Shown: positions 28,016 to 37,834 of the stretch, one piece after another | How positions within the stretch are numbered: the first letter of the stretch is position 1 | Layout: every line of letters starts with the position of its first letter | Program-made: the position numbers and the translations under genes | Origin: Eubacterium sp. | GTDB lineage: Bacteria > Bacillota > Clostridia > Oscillospirales > Ruminococcaceae | Reading direction: 5' to 3' | Length of the DNA: 64,000 nt | Assembly (NCBI GenBank): GCA_031271685.1 | Contig: JAISVH010000117.1 | Span: 1 to 64,000 of the forward strand | Notes under the pieces: generated by a model | What the model was told of the DNA's origin: nothing | Databases searched by the model: none | Seen by the model: the letters and a program-made list of their open reading frames with translations, nothing else

Positions 28016-28166
28016 TGCTTTTCACCTTTCTGTTTTTTTGTCATTGGTAGTTATAGTTTTTGCATTAGCAACACTAATATTCATATATTAACATATATTG
28101 CATAATTTTGTCAATAATATTGTAACTAAAATTAAAGTATTTTTTTATGCACTGGCAGGGGGTATT

Positions 28167-29549
28167 ATGACTGATTTTTTAATCGGAAAAAACAAAATCC
28201 ACTTCATCGGTATCGGCGGATCAGGTATGTATCCGCTTGCCCAAATACTGCATTCAAAAGGGTTTTCCCTGACAGGGTCTGACAATAACATGACCGATAC
28301 CATTACCTCGGTTAAAAAAATGGGTATACCATTTTTTTTAAAGCACGATGCGTCAAACATCGGCGGCGCGGATTTGATTGTCTATTCGGCGGCGATAATG
28401 AAAGACAATCCGGAGCTAAAGGCGGCACGAGATAAAAATATTGAAACCCGCGAGAGAAGCGAGCTTTTAGGTTTGGTTTCCTCACTTTATGATAACGCCG
28501 TATGCATATCCGGCACACACGGAAAAACTACCGCTTCTTCAATGGTTGCCCACATCTTCTTGGCGGATAATATTGATATTTCAGCGGTCATCGGCGGAAA
28601 GCTCAAAGCAATCGGAGGCAGCGGCAAAGTTGGAAACAGCAATATTTTCATTTGTGAAGCCTGTGAGTTCAACGATACATTTTTAAAGCTTGAGCCTAAT
28701 ACTGCATTGATTTTAAATATTGACGAAGACCACATGGACTATTTTAAAACTATGGATAATCTTATCGAATCGTTTAGCAAATTCTGCGGTGCAACCACCG
28801 ACAGAGTTATTTATAACGGCGATGACAAAAACACTGTTAAAGCTGTTGATAACAGTCATTTTTGCGGCAAAAAAATCACATTCGGATGGAATGACGGCAA
28901 CATGTTTTATCCTGAAAACATAAATCAAATATCCGACTTTGAAACCGGCTTTACCCTTATGCATGACGGGTTAAATTTAACGGATATAACCATTAGAACG
29001 CCCGGTACACACAATATTTTAAATGCCGTTGCCGCCTGTGCCGCCGCTATAAGCTGCGGTTGCTCGCTTAATTCGCTGAAAAAAGGTCTTTACAGCTTTA
29101 CAGGAGTAGGAAGGAGATTCGAGCGCTTATACAGCAATAAAGGAATAACGATAGTGGACGATTACGCTCATCATCCTCTTGAAATATCCGCCGTTCTAAA
29201 AACTGCGAAACAAATGAATTTTAAAAGAATAATAGCCGTCCACCAACCCTTTACCTATTCGCGAACCGCCGCTTTGCTCACAAAATTTGCAAAAGCCCTG
29301 AACATTGCGGATCAGGTGATACTAACGCCTATAATGGGCGGTCGCGAGGTAAACACATATGGTGTTACAACCGAACAGCTTGCGGAAAAGATTGACGGAG
29401 CGCAAGTCATAAATACTTTTGAAGAAATTGCCGAATATATTATAAAATATGCAAAACACGGAGATTTGATAATTACCCTTGGCTGCGGCGATATAAATAA
29501 AGCCGCAAAGCTTATCGTAAACCTACTTCATACAACATTTAAAAAATGA
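28167..29549 (+). CDS. murC: UDP-N-acetylmuramate--L-alanine ligase
   Basis: IHFIGIGGSGMYPLAQILHSKGFSLTGSD; SGTHGKTTASSM; start at MTDFLIG after GGGGG. Confidence 0.96.
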   Translation: MTDFLIGKNKIHFIGIGGSGMYPLAQILHSKGFSLTGSDNNMTDTITSVKKMGIPFFLKHDASNIGGADLIVYSAAIMKDNPELKAARDKNIETRERSELLGLVSSLYDNAVCISGTHGKTTASSMVAHIFLADNIDISAVIGGKLKAIGGSGKVGNSNIFICEACEFNDTFLKLEPNTALILNIDEDHMDYFKTMDNLIESFSKFCGATTDRVIYNGDDKNTVKAVDNSHFCGKKITFGWNDGNMFYPENINQISDFETGFTLMHDGLNLTDITIRTPGTHNILNAVAACAAAISCGCSLNSLKKGLYSFTGVGRRFERLYSNKGITIVDDYAHHPLEISAVLKTAKQMNFKRIIAVHQPFTYSRTAALLTKFAKALNIADQVILTPIMGGREVNTYGVTTEQLAEKIDGAQVINTFEEIAEYIIKYAKHGDLIITLGCGDINKAAKLIVNLLHTTFKK

Positions 29550-29562
29550 GGATTTTTACATC

Positions 29563-29609
29563 AACATGGAAGTGAATTCCATGTTTACGCTCACCGCTGA
29601 AAGCGGCGG
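29563..29609 (+). repeat. Repeat G copy
   Basis: AACATGGAAGTGAATTCCATGTTTACGCTCACCGCTGAAAGCGGCG. Confidence 0.75.
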
Positions 29610-29635
29610 CACTGCAGATTTGCCGCAGTGCCGCC
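29605..29635. terminator. Hairpin between convergent murC and lipoprotein gene
   Basis: GGCGGCACTGC-agatttgcc-GCAGTGCCGCC. Confidence 0.55.
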
Positions 29636-29644
29636 GGTTAACCG

Positions 29645-30631
29645 TTAGTCAATCACAGGAACATACCCCTCGTTTTCAATAAGGGTTTTTCCTTCATCCG
29701 ATTGGAGCCAATTAAAAATTTGACAAGCGGCGCTGTCTGTCGGCTCGGTTTTAGAAATAGCCGCGTAAAAATTGTTGACTGGCAGATATGACCCATTCTG
29801 AATGTTTATATTATTCGGTTCCACATCGTCTATCTTTAAAAATTTAAGCTCATTGTTCGGATTCATATTTTTTGCATAATAATAAACTGAATAGCCGATT
29901 GCCGCGCCGGTTTCGTTAAAAGACGCCACTGACTCGACAAGTCCCATCATGCCTCCCTGAATATATTTAGTGTCGGGCTTCATTGGTTCAGCGCCTTTCA
30001 TGATAAGCTTTAAAAACAGCGTTTGACTGCCCGAATCGGCGTTGCGCTGAAACGGCTCGATTTTTAAGTCGTTGCCGCCTAATTCCTTCCAGTTAGTTAT
30101 CTCGCCGATATATATTTTACGCGCCTGCTCCATAGTGATATTTTCAACGGGATTTGAAGCGTTTACCAAAAACACCAACGCGTCTCTGCCTATAGGTGCT
30201 AATTCCCATTCAAAATCATTCTCTCTTTGAGTTTTTACCGCTTCATCGGTCGGCTCATAAGCAATGACTAGATCTCTCTCACCGTAAATAAGATTTACAT
30301 AAGCCGAATGAGTGCCGTTAAAATCGATCATACCGGCCGCCTCACTTCTGGGTATATCCAGCAAAAGCGAAACCAACGCTTCCCCCAACGGTATCGTTGC
30401 TGTCGAGCCATCTATCTTCGGCAACCCGGTTGCTTTAAGAAACGGAAGCGTTATCCGGTTTTCATCTCCGAATGAATCAGCGTTACCCGCGGAGCCGGAC
30501 GGCGACGCCTCGTCAATTTTGATCGGCGCATAAATAACTTCACCCGAATATCCCGTTTCAACGGGAATATCGTTTTTTACGCAGCCAACAAGCAAAATTG
30601 AACATAAAACAAAAAAAATAATTCTTTTCAT
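29645..30631 (-). CDS. PstS-like substrate-binding lipoprotein
   Basis: Lipobox ILLVGC; PBP-like fold (INWKELGG, IEPFQRNADSGSQTLFLKLI). Confidence 0.85.
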   Translation of the reverse strand: MKRIIFFVLCSILLVGCVKNDIPVETGYSGEVIYAPIKIDEASPSGSAGNADSFGDENRITLPFLKATGLPKIDGSTATIPLGEALVSLLLDIPRSEAAGMIDFNGTHSAYVNLIYGERDLVIAYEPTDEAVKTQRENDFEWELAPIGRDALVFLVNASNPVENITMEQARKIYIGEITNWKELGGNDLKIEPFQRNADSGSQTLFLKLIMKGAEPMKPDTKYIQGGMMGLVESVASFNETGAAIGYSVYYYAKNMNPNNELKFLKIDDVEPNNINIQNGSYLPVNNFYAAISKTEPTDSAACQIFNWLQSDEGKTLIENEGYVPVID

Positions 30632-30639
30632 ATTTTCCT

Positions 30640-32094
30640 CTAATCTTTACCACCCAATGCATCGATTTTTATGATCCATTCTCCGTTTTCCCTAATAACT
30701 CCTATATAATTGTCAATTTCAGCTAAATAAAGCCCGTCGGTCAACGAGCTCAAAACCTCATACCGTATCGGAAAAATTTCCTCGCCTGACAAGGTGTATA
30801 AACCGTTTTTTATGCCCATTTCGCCATAAAATCGAACGTCTATAAGGCCTTTGTCGTTTATATAAGGCATTGAACCTTCTGGAAACAGCTGCCTACTGTT
30901 TCCGTCCATATCATATATTTTAGAGCCGCAGATAAAAGTTTCGGGCGATATAAAAATAACATTATACCTGCTTTCAAAATCTACTTCCACCCTTTTTCCA
31001 CTGATGAGATCGCTTACATAACATGCATTCTCATTTTCAAAAACATATAGATTTCCGCCGATATAGTCAAAAGAAGCATACTCTTCAATTTCATTCAAAT
31101 CAAAATCATAAATTTTGCTGTATCCGTTTTTATCAAATGACATTAACAGTTTCCCGTGTATACTTACTCTGTCGCAGTTAAGCAAAACCTTTCCTGAACT
31201 GTCATAAATAACCGTGTTTGCCGATTTATAGTCGTCGTCATATCCTAAATTTTCAACAAACACTCCGTCTTTTAGCTCACAGATAATGCCTTCGTCAATA
31301 TTAAGCCTTCCTCTTTCCGGAGTATATTTTATATACGCCTTTAATTGTCCTTCGGGATCTACTTCAACTTTTTCATAAATATCCGGCGTATCGTTTAAAT
31401 CTGCGCCGCCTTTAAGATTTTTATAAAATATCCCGGCGTCAGGACTGATATAATATTTTTTATAATTATCCTTTATGCTTACGATCGGCGCAATAATATT
31501 GCCGTTCAAATCAATTTCGCCTACAAATTCTTCCAGGCTCTCGCCGCCGTTATCCCGATATTCCAGCACCCTAACCCTATCCTTGCCAATATACTTTAAG
31601 TTTCCCGGAAATACTCCTGTTTGCAAGCTACCGTTGGCAGTTATTATCCTGCCGCCCGATGAGGTGCCCAATATATAATATCCTTCGCCCCAGTCTATAT
31701 ATTTCACAATACCGTATGCTCCGTCAACCACTATCCTGCCGTCAGAGGTCATCAAGCCATAGATCACGGCATATCCGGAGTTATACGCGGGATACGGGTA
31801 TAATTTCCCATAATCATCCGAAGGAATAAGCTCATAATTGGTTTCGGGATAATAGCGGCTTTTTATCTCTGAGCGGGTCTGATACGGCTCAAGCTCGCTC
31901 AGCCTTTTCAAAAATTCCGGCGATGCGTTGGCGGCGTAATACGACAAGGTTTCAGGCGTAGTTTGATCATAACGCGAAGTCGTATCAAATGGTTTTAACT
32001 TCTCACCCGAAGATCCGCCGATGACCGGAATATCGTTATTAAAGCACCCCGTAAACAAAGCCGCGCATAAAACTAAAAAAATAAACTTTTTCAT
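30640..32094 (-). CDS. WG-repeat-like lipoprotein
   Basis: Lipobox ALFTGC; repeated GxYxxxGxExxP and DGLYLAE...VIRENGEWIIKID units. Confidence 0.7.
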   Translation of the reverse strand: MKKFIFLVLCAALFTGCFNNDIPVIGGSSGEKLKPFDTTSRYDQTTPETLSYYAANASPEFLKRLSELEPYQTRSEIKSRYYPETNYELIPSDDYGKLYPYPAYNSGYAVIYGLMTSDGRIVVDGAYGIVKYIDWGEGYYILGTSSGGRIITANGSLQTGVFPGNLKYIGKDRVRVLEYRDNGGESLEEFVGEIDLNGNIIAPIVSIKDNYKKYYISPDAGIFYKNLKGGADLNDTPDIYEKVEVDPEGQLKAYIKYTPERGRLNIDEGIICELKDGVFVENLGYDDDYKSANTVIYDSSGKVLLNCDRVSIHGKLLMSFDKNGYSKIYDFDLNEIEEYASFDYIGGNLYVFENENACYVSDLISGKRVEVDFESRYNVIFISPETFICGSKIYDMDGNSRQLFPEGSMPYINDKGLIDVRFYGEMGIKNGLYTLSGEEIFPIRYEVLSSLTDGLYLAEIDNYIGVIRENGEWIIKIDALGGKD

Positions 32095-32237
32095 AAATTT
32101 TACCTTTTAGCTATTTTATTGGCTATTTTAACAGTTTCGCAAAATTGTTGCAATAATCATGATAATTTAATTATACAATAAATCATAACAAATTTCAAGA
32201 TTTTTTGCTTGCCAATATTAGCCTTCTTGCGTAATTA

Positions 32238-32282
32238 TACATCAGTTTGACTTTTTATTGACTTATAAGTCAAACTGTTATA
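32238..32282. repeat. Repeat H palindrome
   Basis: TACATCAGTTTGACTTTTTATTGACTTATAAGTCAAACTGTTATA. Confidence 0.8.
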
Positions 32283-32403
32283 ACACCGCGCAAAGCGCGG
32301 TGCGTCCATAAGCTAAATTAGATGCCGGACGGCGAGCGTTTTTATGGAATTCATTTCCATAAAAACTCAATTTGCTATAATTAAGGCAAACGAAAGGCTG
32401 CAT

Positions 32404-33600
32404 ATGAACAACATAATCTTTCTCGGCTTGATAAGCTTTTTTACAGATATAAGCACCGAAATGATTTATCCGGTCATTCCTCTTTATCTCGTTTCTTCAT
32501 TCGGAGCTACTCCCGCCCTGGTTGGAGTTATCGAAGGGATAGCCGAAAGTCTTGCCGGTTTGCTTAAGGTATTCAGCGGATATATAACAGACCGGACGCA
32601 AAAGAAAAAATTCGTTGCGTTTTCGGGCTACGCAACCGGACTTTTGTATAAGATTATTTTGCTGTTTGCTAGCTCATGGTTCGGTATTTTAATAGCGCGC
32701 TCCATTGACAGGTTCGGAAAAGGAATAAGAACCGCACCGCGCGATGTTCTAATAAGCGAAAGCGTAAACAAAAAAGATATTGGAAAAGCGTTCGGCCTGC
32801 ACAAAGCCTTGGATATGCTAGGCTCTTCTATCGGAATACTCGCCACATATTTTATACTGCTTTATTGGAATAACCATAACTATAAGCAGCTCTTCTTGAT
32901 TTCAGTCATCCCGGCAATATTGGGCTTGCTGATGTTTTCTTTCATCAAACAGAAAAAAACATCATCCGAACCTAAAAAGCGAGAGCCTCTTTTAAAGAAT
33001 ATAAAAAAAATTGACCGCCGGCTAAAACTCTATCTTCTCGTCGTTTTCGTTTTTACATTAGGCAACTCGTCGAATACTTTCATACTTATCAAAGCGCAGT
33101 CAGCCGGATTCGACGACATCGGCGCAATACTATTATATTTTATTTATAATATAGTCGCTTCGGCTTTGTCTCTTCCGTTCGGTCGTCTGTCCGACAAAAT
33201 CGGTCGAAAAAATCTTTTGGTGCCAGGATATTTGGTGTTCGCGCTATGCTACACAGGGTTTGCATTCGCCAAAACCGAAAGCGCAATAATTGCTGTATTC
33301 GTGATCTATGGGGTTTACACCGCTTTGATAACCGGGGTCGAGCGCGCGTTTATAGCCGAAATATCACCAACGGATCTAAAAGGCACAATGCTTGGTCTTC
33401 ATTCCTCGGTTACAGGAATAGCCCTACTTCCCGCCAGCGTTACCGCCGGTTTATTATGGAACGCGCTCGGCTCTGAAGCGCCGTTCTTATTCGGGGCCGG
33501 ATTATCCATGATAGCGGCTTTGATCTTGATAATTTTTTTGAAAAATTCTAAAGATCAAGTTTCCAACCATAATCGCCGTGATAAATCATCTGCCTGCTAA
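32404..33600 (+). CDS. MFS transporter
   Basis: 12-TM-like; FTDISTEMIYPVIPLYLVSSFGATPALVGVIEGIAESLAGLLKVFSGYITDR. Confidence 0.9.
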   Translation: MNNIIFLGLISFFTDISTEMIYPVIPLYLVSSFGATPALVGVIEGIAESLAGLLKVFSGYITDRTQKKKFVAFSGYATGLLYKIILLFASSWFGILIARSIDRFGKGIRTAPRDVLISESVNKKDIGKAFGLHKALDMLGSSIGILATYFILLYWNNHNYKQLFLISVIPAILGLLMFSFIKQKKTSSEPKKREPLLKNIKKIDRRLKLYLLVVFVFTLGNSSNTFILIKAQSAGFDDIGAILLYFIYNIVASALSLPFGRLSDKIGRKNLLVPGYLVFALCYTGFAFAKTESAIIAVFVIYGVYTALITGVERAFIAEISPTDLKGTMLGLHSSVTGIALLPASVTAGLLWNALGSEAPFLFGAGLSMIAALILIIFLKNSKDQVSNHNRRDKSSAC

Positions 33601-34312
33601 TCCCACCGTCAACCATAAAGTTTTGTCCTGTGATAAATCCGGATTTTTCATCGCACAAATACATTACTAATTCGGCGATATCTTCAGGCATTCCAATCCT
33701 GCCGACCGGATGCTGAAGCATGTCTTCTTTGCAATGCCCGGGCGTTTCAGAGTTTTCACGATATCGAAAGGTTTCAATCCACCCTGGGCTTACCGAGTTG
33801 ACCCGCGCCCATCCGGCAAGACTTGCCGCCAACGCGTGCGTAAGAGAGACCAATCCTCCCTTAACCGCCGAATAGCTTTCGGTGTCAGGCTGTGACTGAA
33901 ACGCTCTGGTTGAGGCTATGTTTATTATAGAGGCATTTTGCAAAAGTAGATTATTTTTTACAAAAAGGCTTGTCAAATAATACGGCGCGATAACTCCCAC
34001 CCTATGAACATACTCAAAATCTTCATATGAACAATCAGACAAAATGCCTTTCCGGCTTACGCAAGCGTTATTTACCAAAAAATCGACATCAATTTCAAGT
34101 GACCGGACAAAGCAGTCCAAAACTGATTTTTCCGCTATATCTCCATAAAAAAACGATAAATTTTCATAGCGGTTTTGCAAAAGCCCTGCTGCGGTTCCGT
34201 CAATATCTATTATCGTGACCTTTGCCTGATTATTTAAAAAAGCCTCGGCAATACATCGTCCGATACCATTTGCGCCGCCTGTAACAACGGCATGTTTATT
34301 TTTAAACGTCAA
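33548..34312 (-). CDS. SDR family oxidoreductase
   Basis: VVTGGANGIGRCIAEAF, LVNNACVS, YSAVKGG; convergent 3' overlap with the MFS gene. Confidence 0.92.
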   Translation of the reverse strand: MTFKNKHAVVTGGANGIGRCIAEAFLNNQAKVTIIDIDGTAAGLLQNRYENLSFFYGDIAEKSVLDCFVRSLEIDVDFLVNNACVSRKGILSDCSYEDFEYVHRVGVIAPYYLTSLFVKNNLLLQNASIINIASTRAFQSQPDTESYSAVKGGLVSLTHALAASLAGWARVNSVSPGWIETFRYRENSETPGHCKEDMLQHPVGRIGMPEDIAELVMYLCDEKSGFITGQNFMVDGGISRQMIYHGDYGWKLDL

Positions 34313-34350
34313 AGATTTTTTCCTTTACTAAATCAAAGTCTTCTCGACAG

Positions 34351-34421
34351 TTCAAACATCTGCGGGTAGCCGCTTCCAGTGTTTTAACAAGCGTCAGCGT
34401 TGGGGTATAAACACGGTTATA
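34351..34421 (-). repeat. Repeat A copy
   Basis: TTCAAACATCTGCGGGTAGCCGCTTCCAGTGTTTTAACAAGCGTCAGCGTTGGGGTATAAACACGGTTATA. Confidence 0.88.
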
Positions 34422-35685
34422 AATATAACTCAACGCTCGCCAACTTAGCGCTGTTACAAAAAATTTCCATTGCAATTTTAAGCTCTTCCACCGACGGATA
34501 GGTCGGCGCTATCCTAATATTTCTATCTTTCGGGTCTATTCCATAAGGAAAAGTAGCTCCTGCGCCGGTCATAACAACGCCGGCATCCTTACAAAGCGCT
34601 ATAGTTCGCCTTGCTGTGTTATCCGGCCCATTATAAGAAATGAAATAGCCGCCCGATGGCTTATGCCAACTTCCAATTCCCAAAATCCCCAACTCTTTTT
34701 CAAGCGTATCCAACACCATATCAAACTTAGGTCTTAAAATAGCTCGATGCTTTGCCATGTGCGCTAAAACGCCATCATAATCCTTAAAGAATTTAGCGTG
34801 CCTTAGCTGATTAAGTTTGTCATAACCTATTGTCTCGACTGCAAGCTGGTTTTTTACGAATTCAATATTTTTTTCGCTCGCCGCGAAGATAGCCAATCCC
34901 CCGCCCGGAAAAGAAATTTTAGAGGTAGAGGTGAAAATATAAACCATATCCTCCTTACCGGTTTTTTTGCACTCATCCAATATGTTTAACAGGCTGTCCG
35001 GCTCATCATATATGTGGTGAACACAATAGGCGTTATCCCAAAATATACGAAAATCATCAGCTTTAGGCTTTAAGTCGGCGAACCTTTTTACCACTTCGTC
35101 CGAATATGTGATGCCGTCCGGATTTGAATACATTGGCACGCACCAAATACCTTTGATTTCCGGATCTGATGACACTAAATTTTCAATCGTATCCATATCC
35201 GGCCCATCGGTATTCATTTTAACCGTTATCATCTTAATACCAAGTTTTTCACAAATGGCAAAGTGCCGGTCATAACCGGGAGCCGGACACAAAAATTTAA
35301 TTTCCCCGCTCATCCGCCAAGGCTTTTCACCGCCGTAAACGCCTTGAAGCATCGCTCGGCAGATAGCGTCGTACATAAGGTTAAGGCTGGAATTTCCGCC
35401 TATTATTATTTCACCGCGCCCCACCCCTAGCATTGGCATAAAAATCCGCTTTGTCTCATAAATTCCGTCCAACACCCCATAATTCCGACAATCAATTCCA
35501 TTTTCAGATATATGATCGCCGTCTAAGCAATGGGTCAGCATCTCATTTGTAAGATCCAATTGATCCGGCCCGGGCTTCCCCCTTGACATGTCAAGAGATA
35601 ATTCCCTGCTTTTATATTCCTCATGTGTTTTTTCAAGCTCCGTTTTCAACGCTATTAATTTTTCTTTTGAAAAATTGCCGTACAT
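34417..35685 (-). CDS. Class I/II PLP-dependent aminotransferase (PF12897-like)
   Basis: LSLDMSRGKPGPDQLDLTNEM; FTSTSKISFPGGGLA. Confidence 0.9.
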   Translation of the reverse strand: MYGNFSKEKLIALKTELEKTHEEYKSRELSLDMSRGKPGPDQLDLTNEMLTHCLDGDHISENGIDCRNYGVLDGIYETKRIFMPMLGVGRGEIIIGGNSSLNLMYDAICRAMLQGVYGGEKPWRMSGEIKFLCPAPGYDRHFAICEKLGIKMITVKMNTDGPDMDTIENLVSSDPEIKGIWCVPMYSNPDGITYSDEVVKRFADLKPKADDFRIFWDNAYCVHHIYDEPDSLLNILDECKKTGKEDMVYIFTSTSKISFPGGGLAIFAASEKNIEFVKNQLAVETIGYDKLNQLRHAKFFKDYDGVLAHMAKHRAILRPKFDMVLDTLEKELGILGIGSWHKPSGGYFISYNGPDNTARRTIALCKDAGVVMTGAGATFPYGIDPKDRNIRIAPTYPSVEELKIAMEIFCNSAKLASVELYL

Positions 35686-35711
35686 AAAAATCTCCGTTCC
35701 TAATTTTATTT

Positions 35712-35856
35712 TTAGGGCACGCAAATCACTTGCGTATTTCTCGCCAAACTTCGTTAATTTTGCCTTAAATATCAACGGATATTCGCGTCAAAATTGCCTA
35801 GTTTTTACGAAAAATCCGACTGCGTGCTTTGCACACCAGAGTTGTGCGTGCCCTAG
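35712..35856. repeat. Repeat B copy (long variant)
   Basis: TTAGGGCACGCAAATCACTTGCGTATTTCTCGCC...GCACACCAGAGTTGTGCGTGCCCTAG. Confidence 0.8.
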
Positions 35857-36593
35857 TATTCCATATCCGCCAAAGACGAGTACGGTTCCCTGATATATTC
35901 AATATTTAACGCGCCGTTTTGATAAGAAACATTAATATATATCATAAGAAGCTGATCCTCAAGCGCAACCCTGGGAAAGATATTGTTAGTCACCACATCA
36001 TATTTGCAGTTAAGTGTAAGCATGCCCTGCTCTCCGATCAGCTTCATAGAAACAGAAGGCGTGTTTTCAAGTTTAGCGTTTAGGATGGTTCCGTCTTCCG
36101 AAAGAATCGAAAAAGCTCCGGTCAAATTCGAATCGGGATATGTAAAATCAACCTCAGACATCATAAACCCTTCCGCAACAACGTCAAGCGTTAAATTTTC
36201 TATCTTAAAATCGCTGTCTACCTGTTCTTCCGCCATCTCCTGCCTAACAAGCGCGGCAAAATTATAAACGTCCAGCGTAGGATCCGGGCGAACCACATTA
36301 AAATAAAAAGCGGGCGAAAATTCCGGCGTGCCTGCCTGCTGCAAAGCAGTGATATACTCATCCTCCGTGAACCCTGTGTCCGCTATCCCCTCCTCTTCAT
36401 AAGACACCAAAGCTTCTTCAAGATTCACATCGGCGGTATAAAGCCTTCTCACTGCCAATTCGTTACCCGCAGTGCTTAAAATTTCCTCGTCGCCAGTAAA
36501 CACAATATTTGGCACGCTGAATTCAAAAAAGGCATATGCCCCTACCACACCGATAACAAGAACGATCAAAAACACAAAAAGCAGCCGCTTCAT
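35853..36593 (-). CDS. Membrane-anchored hypothetical protein
   Basis: Single N-terminal TM then extracytoplasmic domain; complete ORF. Confidence 0.6.
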   Translation of the reverse strand: MKRLLFVFLIVLVIGVVGAYAFFEFSVPNIVFTGDEEILSTAGNELAVRRLYTADVNLEEALVSYEEEGIADTGFTEDEYITALQQAGTPEFSPAFYFNVVRPDPTLDVYNFAALVRQEMAEEQVDSDFKIENLTLDVVAEGFMMSEVDFTYPDSNLTGAFSILSEDGTILNAKLENTPSVSMKLIGEQGMLTLNCKYDVVTNNIFPRVALEDQLLMIYINVSYQNGALNIEYIREPYSSLADMEY

Positions 36594-36611
36594 TCCTTTG
36601 CGCCCTCCAAC

Positions 36612-37685
36612 TCAAATTTTAACACAATATAGATTAGTATCCCATGCCGGAATATAATTATGATGACGCAAATACATACTATACGCTCCTCCCGACAGAC
36701 GGTAAACCAACAGCGGAAGCTCTAACATATCGGCATTTCTGTGGTAAAGAGACACTATAAGCCGAGGCAGACATTTATTTATAGTCTGCGAAGCGCCTAA
36801 AAGCGCCCGTTCCTCACATCCCTCAACATCCATTTTTATTATTGTCGGCTCACAACCCGCGCAAATCGAATCAACCGAGCGCGCAGTTATTTTGCGTTCC
36901 CTTCTGCCTCTCCCCGCTCTTGAGCCGCGCCCGCTCAAATCAGAAAAGTCAATTTCAGCATCTTCATCCCATACGGCGGCGTTGATCGGTATAAATTTTG
37001 CGCTGCCAAGCGCGTAATTGCGTCGGCGAATCTTAATAAAGTTGCGTGAATCCGGCTCCACCGCATAAATTCTATTAAAACTTTTTTTTGTGCGCTCTAA
37101 AAACATCGCTACCGTATCCCCGTCATACGCGCCCAAATCAACAAAGGTTTCCGTGCTGTCATGCCTAATATTAAATAAATCCAGCGCTTCGTCCAGTGGG
37201 GTCGTGCAGTTTTGCAGATGCTCAATTTTTCCGCTTATTCTAAAATCAATTAAACGGTCAAACACATATTTTGAAACATCATCCGCTAAAATTTCCCTGA
37301 CCGCAACTATTTTTTTTATGTTTTTAGCAACATATGTCTCGTCAAAAAGGCCGTCTCCTATTACGGGCACGTCAGGCGCATAAACCTCGTATTTTTCCGC
37401 TAGTCCATAAATTTTATTAATTATGTCGTCTCTTGAGGTGCCGAAGCAGACCAATATAATAAAATCATCATACATCCCCTCGATTTCAGAGAGCTTATTG
37501 ACCGAAAAGCCCTGAAAACTATGCCCTCTAACAAAATCATCACTGGCCATAAACGCGTTTGGCCTTATACCATAGCTATCTAATACTTTAAGTATCTTCT
37601 CAGCGCCATTTCCCATTCCGTACATAACAATGGGTTTTTCGGCGCTCTTTAAATATTCCCAAATTGTTCTTGTTTCCGTGAACAT
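36612..37685 (-). CDS. FkbM family methyltransferase
   Basis: FVDLGAYDGDTVAMFLERT, AVEPDSRNFIKIRRR, IIKMDVEGCEERALLGA. Confidence 0.9.
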   Translation of the reverse strand: MFTETRTIWEYLKSAEKPIVMYGMGNGAEKILKVLDSYGIRPNAFMASDDFVRGHSFQGFSVNKLSEIEGMYDDFIILVCFGTSRDDIINKIYGLAEKYEVYAPDVPVIGDGLFDETYVAKNIKKIVAVREILADDVSKYVFDRLIDFRISGKIEHLQNCTTPLDEALDLFNIRHDSTETFVDLGAYDGDTVAMFLERTKKSFNRIYAVEPDSRNFIKIRRRNYALGSAKFIPINAAVWDEDAEIDFSDLSGRGSRAGRGRRERKITARSVDSICAGCEPTIIKMDVEGCEERALLGASQTINKCLPRLIVSLYHRNADMLELPLLVYRLSGGAYSMYLRHHNYIPAWDTNLYCVKI

Positions 37686-37798
37686 AACATCTCCGATAAT
37701 CTTTTAATTTGCGATGCGGCCTATAAACAGTATTATAGCATAAATCAGCTCAAAGCGCAAGTGCCGCAGTCGGTTAACCGAAATCAACACAATAACTA

Positions 37799-37828
37799 TT
37801 CAAACATCTGCAGCGCAGACGCTTCCAA
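37799..37828 (-). repeat. Repeat A fragment
   Basis: TTCAAACATCTGCAGCGCAGACGCTTCCAA. Confidence 0.65.
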
Positions 37829-37834
37829 CAATAA

